A stretch of 34,566 nt of DNA, from contig CAZTFU010000018.1 in assembly GCA_964612925.1 (NCBI GenBank), forward strand, positions 1-34,566, in the 5' to 3' direction. Made by a program: the position numbers and the translations under genes. Below, piece by piece: positions 30,413 to 34,566 of the stretch. The notes under the pieces were generated by a model that was not told where the DNA came from, did no database searches, and saw only the letters and a program-made list of their open reading frames with translations. Within the stretch, counting starts at the first letter, position 1; each line of letters starts with the position of its first letter. The DNA is from Phil1 sp964612925. GTDB taxonomy: Bacteria > Bacillota > Clostridia > Christensenellales > CAG-138.

Positions 30413-30640
30413 TAACTTTTTTATATTTTTATTCATTCTTCCCGATATACTTGCATTAAGCGGTAATACATAATATGTGCTTATTTCTCTGGATTTTAGT
30501 ATTACCGAATAAAGGGACTCGCGTATTCTTGTATTCATGTATACAGTATATTTATAACTTGTTTATGTATATTTATACCGTATATTGTACCCGATGCGCA
30601 TTTTTATAAGCCGACTTTGTTCCAATGTGTTTGATACAAA
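30413..30640. other. AT-rich region with a 9-bp inverted repeat
   Basis: No gene is seen. A perfect inverted repeat CGGTAATAC (30461-30469) / GTATTACCG (30499-30507) lies upstream of the kor promoter, with a 29-bp gap. From 30530 to 30595 there are several GTATA/TATAC-rich short repeats. These may be regulator sites or just AT-rich spacer. Confidence 0.4.
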
Positions 30641-30670
30641 AAACTGCGCATCGCACAGGATACGCAGTTT
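30641..30670 (-). terminator. Terminator of the perR-rbr operon
   Basis: Perfect 8-bp stem (30641-30648 with 30663-30670) with a 14-nt loop. On the minus strand it continues into a T-run. It lies 19 bp past the rubrerythrin stop. Confidence 0.75.
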
Positions 30671-30688
30671 GCGGGTTTGTTGCATTTA

Positions 30689-31228
30689 TCAATAGTTTTG
30701 TGCTTTGATTTCGAAGTACGCCCTCGGGTGCGCACATACGGGGCAAACCTCGGGAGCGGCGGGGCCGATGTGTATATGGCCGCAGTTGGTGCATATCCAA
30801 ACCACTATGCCGTCGCGTTCGAATACATTGCCGCCTTCTATGTTGGCAATAAGCTTATTGTAGCGTTCCTCATGCTCCTTTTCGATTTTGCCGACCTCTT
30901 CAAAAAGATATGCAATGTGGTCAAAACCCTCTTCCTTCGCCTCGCGTGCGAACTGAGCATACATATCGGTCCATTCGAAGTTTTCACCTGCGGCGGCATC
31001 CTTCAAATTTGCAAGAGTGTCGGGCATTTTTCCGCCATGCAGCAGCTTGAACCATATTTTTGCATGTTCCTTCTCGTTGCTCGCGGTTTCTTCAAATATG
31101 GCGGCAATTTGGTTGTAGCCTTCCTTCTTGGCGGCTGATGCATAGAATGTGTACTTGTTCCTTGCTTGGCTTTCGCCCGCGAATGCCGCCATCAAATTGG
31201 CTTCCGTTCTGCTTCCCTTGAGTTCCAT
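30689..31228 (-). CDS. rbr: Rubrerythrin
   Basis: 179-aa cytoplasmic peroxide reductase of anaerobes. The four-helix diiron domain shows E-x2-H style ligands (MAAFAGESQARNKY, EETASNEKEHAK, EEVGKIEKEHEERY). The C-terminal rubredoxin-like domain has CTNCGH and CPVCAHP for one Fe(Cys)4 site. It reduces hydrogen peroxide with electrons from NAD(P)H or rubredoxin. It lies 50 bp after the PerR-like gene on the same strand, with AAGGGAGA upstream of the ATG, so it is probably co-transcribed and peroxide-inducible. Confidence 0.96.
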   Translation of the reverse strand: MELKGSRTEANLMAAFAGESQARNKYTFYASAAKKEGYNQIAAIFEETASNEKEHAKIWFKLLHGGKMPDTLANLKDAAAGENFEWTDMYAQFAREAKEEGFDHIAYLFEEVGKIEKEHEERYNKLIANIEGGNVFERDGIVVWICTNCGHIHIGPAAPEVCPVCAHPRAYFEIKAQNY

Positions 31229-31278
31229 TTCAATTTCTCCCTTCAGATTTCTTCTTTTTATGTTGTGCCGTTTTGCGC

Positions 31279-31665
31279 TTATTCATGCTCCGTTTTTGCG
31301 GCACATTTTAAGCATACGCCCGAAAACAGCATCGTCACCCCATCAATATGTATCTCATTCTGTTTGTTTGCAGCCATGCAAACATCGGGCAACGGAACCA
31401 TTATATCGAATACTCGGCCGCAGCACGAGCAAACCGCATGGTTATGGCTTGCAATGTTGCCGTCAAACCTGTCCGCTCCATCGGGATTGGGTATTTTCAG
31501 CACCTTCCCCGCCTTTGTAAGCTGGTTCAAATTGCGGTACACCGTTGCAATGCTGACATTTTGGTCGTGTTCCCTGACGAGCGAGTACAGCTCATCCGCC
31601 GTTGGGTGAACAGGATTTTCCCGAAGCACTTTCAGTATCGTTTCCCTTTGACGCGAATATATCAT
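31279..31665 (-). CDS. perR: PerR-like Fur-family peroxide regulator
   Basis: 128-aa Fur-family repressor. The winged helix has HPTADELYSLVREHDQNVSIATVYRNLNQL. Two zinc-binding CxxC pairs are present, C79/C82 and C118/C121. The residue after the first pair (CGRVFD, D87) is Asp, as in PerR, where Fur proteins have Glu. HNH at 74-76 supplies metal ligands. These points and the rubrerythrin neighbour favour PerR over Fur or Zur. The start is the ATG at 31663-31665; the longer frame runs back through the promoter. A PerR-box-like site overlaps its transcription start. Confidence 0.88.
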   Translation of the reverse strand: MIYSRQRETILKVLRENPVHPTADELYSLVREHDQNVSIATVYRNLNQLTKAGKVLKIPNPDGADRFDGNIASHNHAVCSCCGRVFDIMVPLPDVCMAANKQNEIHIDGVTMLFSGVCLKCAAKTEHE

Positions 31666-31685
31666 CAAATAAATCTCTCTAACAT

Positions 31686-31733
31686 CAATAATGATTCTAA
31701 ATCTTATTATATTACTTTTTGTTGCAAAATCAA
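31686..31733 (-). promoter_or_regulatory. perR-rbr promoter with PerR-box-like operator
   Basis: On the minus strand TTGATT (31728-31733), a 16-bp spacer and TATAAT (31706-31711). The 15-mer at 31686-31700 matches 11 of 14 defined positions of the B. subtilis PerR box TTATAATNATTATAA and covers the predicted start. This implies negative autoregulation. Confidence 0.7.
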
Positions 31734-31820
31734 GCATAAATTCATAAGTATTTTATATGGACAAGCTTATTCTCATGGTATATCATAATACAATAAGCAG
31801 AATTGCATAAGGAGGATAAT

Positions 31821-32684
31821 ATGACAGCCAAGGTTTATTTTACTCGCGAAATCACTCCCGAAGCCGTGTTAAAGCTGTATAACGCCGTAGGCAAAAAGCT
31901 TGACGGCCGCGTTGCCGTGAAGGTACATTCGGGCGAACAGGGCAATCAGAACTTTCTCAGGCCCGAATTTTGGCGGCCTATGGTTGAGGCCGTAAACGGC
32001 ACCATAGTTGAATGCAACACAGCCTATGAGGGGGAGCGCAACACCACCGAAAAGCACCGCATTCTGATGGATACCCACGGTTGGAGTGCGTTTTTCAACG
32101 TTGATATACTGGATGCGGAAGGTCCCGACATTGAAATAGACATTCCAAACGGCAAACGCATAAAGAAGGATTATCTCGGCAAGAACACGGCCAATTATGA
32201 TTCAATGCTCGTGCTTTCTCATTTTAAGGGTCACCCGATGGGCGGCTTCGGCGGCGCATTGAAGCAGCTTTCGATAGGGTGTGCATCCTCCTACGGCAAG
32301 GCGTATATTCACGGCGCAGGCGATCCCGAAAAGCTGTGGACTGCCGATCATGACTCTTTCCTTGAGTCAATGGCTGATTCCGCGGGCGCAGTGCTTGAAT
32401 ATTTCAAGGGAAACACAGTATTTATAAACGTAATGAAGAATATGTCCGTTGATTGCGACTGCTGTGCTAAGGCTGAGAACCCCTGCATTGCAGATATGGG
32501 CATAATGGCTTCGCTTGACCCCGTTGCCATTGACCAAGCCTGCATAGATGCCGTATATATGAGCGATGACCCCGGCAAGGCGCACTTTATAGAGCGCGTT
32601 GAAAGCCGCAATGGTGTACACACGATAGAGGCGGCCGCCGCACTCGGCTACGGCACGCGGGATTATGAGCTTATTGAGCTGTAA
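31821..32684 (+). CDS. DUF362 (iron-sulphur-associated) protein
   Basis: 287-aa protein of the DUF362 family. Diagnostic parts are AVKVHSGEQGNQNFLRPEFW, LSHFKGHPMGGFGGALKQLSIGCAS and the late VDCDCCAKAENPCIADMGIMASLDPVAIDQA. The cysteines (C-x-C-C and C near residues 212-223) are those thought to bind a metal or cluster. No separate ferredoxin domain is attached. The role is not established; relatives occur widely in anaerobes. ATG 31821 follows AAGGAGG (31809-31815). It is monocistronic, divergent from perR and ended by a hairpin terminator. Confidence 0.9.
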   Translation: MTAKVYFTREITPEAVLKLYNAVGKKLDGRVAVKVHSGEQGNQNFLRPEFWRPMVEAVNGTIVECNTAYEGERNTTEKHRILMDTHGWSAFFNVDILDAEGPDIEIDIPNGKRIKKDYLGKNTANYDSMLVLSHFKGHPMGGFGGALKQLSIGCASSYGKAYIHGAGDPEKLWTADHDSFLESMADSAGAVLEYFKGNTVFINVMKNMSVDCDCCAKAENPCIADMGIMASLDPVAIDQACIDAVYMSDDPGKAHFIERVESRNGVHTIEAAAALGYGTRDYELIEL

Positions 32685-32708
32685 GGCATAAGCAACGCAG
32701 AATAAAGC

Positions 32709-32738
32709 AAAGCACCCATACTCAAAATGGGTGCTTTT
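32709..32738 (+). terminator. Terminator of the DUF362 gene
   Basis: Perfect 11-bp stem (32709-32719 with 32727-32737), 7-nt loop and a short T-run. The next reading frame begins at or within this hairpin, which marks the end of the ordinary chromosomal gene order. Confidence 0.85.
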
Positions 32739-34566
32739 ATGATTTGGGATGCAAACTCCTACTATGACCCCGAAGCCGATGTATACCACCTTGCAAAAGA
32801 CGCAACAGGAGATGCTTATGCATATGTGCTTACACATGAGAGCATCCACGAGATAAAGGTCAAGAACCCAGAAGCATATAACACAATAGAAGCCGTTGTA
32901 GAGGGGGCTCTCATTGAAGGTTATATGCACCAAGACGGGCTTAGCTATGATGATGCTAAGAAAAAAGTCAATGAGCTAATTGAGTATCAGATGGACGCGC
33001 ACGGCCTGAGCCGCAGTGACGCAGAGACCGAGCTTATAGCAAACACCGTGCCCGCAATACTTACGGATGAAAAGCAAGCCAAACGGTTTACGGATAGGAT
33101 AGTCAATTCCGACAGCACCGTAAGAAAATGGTTCGAGGGGATTATAGAGAAGATACGCTCTATCCTCAAAAAAGCTTATGATGCTCTAAAGCGTGAAAAG
33201 AGCTGGGAGCAGATGGAGGTTGTACGCACTCAGCAGAAAGCGGTTGACTTAATTGCCGAGTTGTACTTTGATGCATTGGAGAGTACGAAAGATATAAAAA
33301 CAATCGGGAACAGTTTGCCGTGGGGTTTAGAAGGATACTCGGAGAAGGAAATAGGCAAGATAACCAAATCTCCTAATAATATACTTGCTTCCTCCGAAAC
33401 AGACATATTAAAGTTCTACGACAATATAGCCAACTCATCGAGTGTTCAAGAAAAACTGTATTGCGGTAAAATAGACCGTGCGACGGCATCAAGGATAAAA
33501 CAATCTACTGGGAAAAACTTGTATGGAGCAAGCGTCATTATTACGTCTCAGTTAGAAAAAAGCCACTTTAATGCGAACCGGGAAGCAAGTAGAGGGCAAG
33601 TTGCTATAACACCGCAGATATTAGCAAAGTTACCAGAAGCGTTGCATAACTTTATTTCAGTTAAGTATGATGGATTAGCTAATGACGGTAGAGAAGCATT
33701 TATATTTGAGCTTGAAATTAGTGGCAAAAAAATTGCTGTAGAATATTATTCTGCCGGCAAGAACGCATTGACTTTACAGACAATATATGGATGGGGTCAA
33801 AAAAAGAATCCCGCCGTGACGATGAATGCAAAAGCTGACATCAGAACGTCCGAAACGACCACAGTCTTGGATTCTTATAATAGATTATCAAACAAAAGCC
33901 AAAATGTCAAGCAATCTTCTAAGAACTCTGCCGAACAAACCGCCACAACGCAAAAGGAAGCTCAGTTTACCGTTATCCAGAACAGCAATGCTGCGCAGGA
34001 TGATTATCATACATGGATAAGAAGTGCAGATGAGATAAAGACGCTCGAGGAAACCTTGACTGACCCCGAATGGAGCGAGTATACGGAATACGACCCCGAC
34101 TATACGCGCCAAATGGCCGAGGAAGCGGTTCAAAGCGGAAACATAACAGTCTATAGCTCAAACAAAATCGGCAATGGCGTGTTCGTATCTCCGTCAAAAA
34201 TGGAAGCGGAAAGCTACTCTGCAAGCGGCAAGGTTTATTCAAAAACCGTTAATATCAACGATATAGCATGGATAGACCCAACGCAGGGGCAATATGCACC
34301 TATAGACAGCACTGTAGACACCAACACCAATCCCGACATACGTTTCTCCCGCAAGGACGGCACACCCGCCACGGAAAAGGACGTGCAGGAACTACAGCGG
34401 CGCAATGACTCACTGAAAAAGCAGCTTGCCATAGCCAAGCAGGAAATAAAGCTCTCGGGTGGGCACAAGATAAAGCCTACGGTTATAGACGGCCTTGCGG
34501 GAAAATTAGCTAAGGAGTACAGCAGTAGCATAGACAAGGCAGACTTGGCCGCACACATGCAGACGT
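32739..34566 (+). CDS. Partial polyvalent protein of a mobile element (zincin, nuclease-like, ART-like)
   Basis: One open frame of 609 codons reaches the window end with no stop, so it is incomplete at the 3' side. Residues 1-105: metallopeptidase-like segment with HESIH (33-37, HExxH) and a likely third ligand E98 in ETELIAN. Residues ~220-357: an AT-rich segment resembling the phage PBECR/MuF-C nuclease-like toxins (weak). Residues ~410-527: DDYHTWIRSADEIKTLEE, TVYSSNKIGNGVFVSPS and KTVNINDIAWID, a block common in phage and ICE polyvalent proteins and perhaps ADP-ribosyltransferase-like. IRFSRK and a coiled coil (~544-570) follow. The first ATG (32739; another in frame at 32727) has no ribosome site and lies in a terminator. 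The protein begins directly with the peptidase, so the N-terminal part appears lost. Confidence 0.72.
   Translation, partial: MIWDANSYYDPEADVYHLAKDATGDAYAYVLTHESIHEIKVKNPEAYNTIEAVVEGALIEGYMHQDGLSYDDAKKKVNELIEYQMDAHGLSRSDAETELIANTVPAILTDEKQAKRFTDRIVNSDSTVRKWFEGIIEKIRSILKKAYDALKREKSWEQMEVVRTQQKAVDLIAELYFDALESTKDIKTIGNSLPWGLEGYSEKEIGKITKSPNNILASSETDILKFYDNIANSSSVQEKLYCGKIDRATASRIKQSTGKNLYGASVIITSQLEKSHFNANREASRGQVAITPQILAKLPEALHNFISVKYDGLANDGREAFIFELEISGKKIAVEYYSAGKNALTLQTIYGWGQKKNPAVTMNAKADIRTSETTTVLDSYNRLSNKSQNVKQSSKNSAEQTATTQKEAQFTVIQNSNAAQDDYHTWIRSADEIKTLEETLTDPEWSEYTEYDPDYTRQMAEEAVQSGNITVYSSNKIGNGVFVSPSKMEAESYSASGKVYSKTVNINDIAWIDPTQGQYAPIDSTVDTNTNPDIRFSRKDGTPATEKDVQELQRRNDSLKKQLAIAKQEIKLSGGHKIKPTVIDGLAGKLAKEYSSSIDKADLAAHMQT

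Noticed and set aside
32709..32745. Treating the hairpin as an attachment site core
   Set aside because: It is a normal terminator for the DUF362 gene, and no second copy is visible in the window to support an att repeat.

Overview
The window reads as chromosomal DNA of a low-to-medium GC anaerobic Firmicute, most likely a gut clostridial lineage. This is inferred from AGGAGG-type ribosome sites, sigma-A promoters, a VanW-family lipoprotein, DegV, PadR-DUF2812, a PerR-rubrerythrin pair and ferredoxin-dependent 2-oxoacid oxidoreductase genes. The species cannot be named from the sequence alone. No rRNA, CRISPR array or intact insertion sequence was seen.

Layout. 1-190: a run of five consecutive hairpins, the last a terminator. 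191-2955: metN-metI-metQ methionine importer on the minus strand, preceded by a strong promoter, a previously unlisted 25-codon ORF very rich in Met codons and an intrinsic terminator, which together look like a methionine attenuator. 2970-8093: VanW lipoprotein, FCD-type GntR regulator, solitary beta-class DNA methyltransferase, DegV protein and an alkyltransferase-like protein. 8466-14602: a lipid locus made of a small ORF, an OmpR-type response regulator and kinase, an uncharacterised 509-aa protein carrying a short signature of sodium-pump decarboxylase beta subunits, then a CrtO-like acyltransferase, an MGDG/UgtP-like glycosyltransferase and a diacylglycerol-kinase-family enzyme. The promoter of the three lipid genes has two tandem 11-bp direct repeats, the usual site type for OmpR-family regulators. 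14666-14778: a nested palindromic element. 14857-16005: PadR-DUF2812-small membrane protein operon with two palindromes at its promoter. 16226-20264: tRNA-Leu(CAA), P-loop protein, ttcA, DUF1294 protein, a NusG paralogue and a two-gene ABC exporter.

20329-30324: a long minus-strand metabolic block. korD-korA-korB-korC (2-oxoglutarate:ferredoxin oxidoreductase) is followed, after a terminator, by mce-mmdA-mutA-mutB-meaB. Read together these convert 2-oxoglutarate to succinyl-CoA with reduction of ferredoxin, then through R- and S-methylmalonyl-CoA to propionyl-CoA. The membrane and biotin-carrier subunits of the decarboxylase are not in the window.

30641-32738: PerR-like regulator and rubrerythrin, then a DUF362 protein on the other strand. 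From 32739 to the window end runs one uninterrupted reading frame without a stop. It is a fragment of a mobile-element polyvalent protein with an HExxH zincin-like segment, a nuclease-like segment and an ADP-ribosyltransferase-like segment. It begins inside the DUF362 terminator and appears to lack its N-terminal part, so this edge probably marks a mobile element or its remnant.
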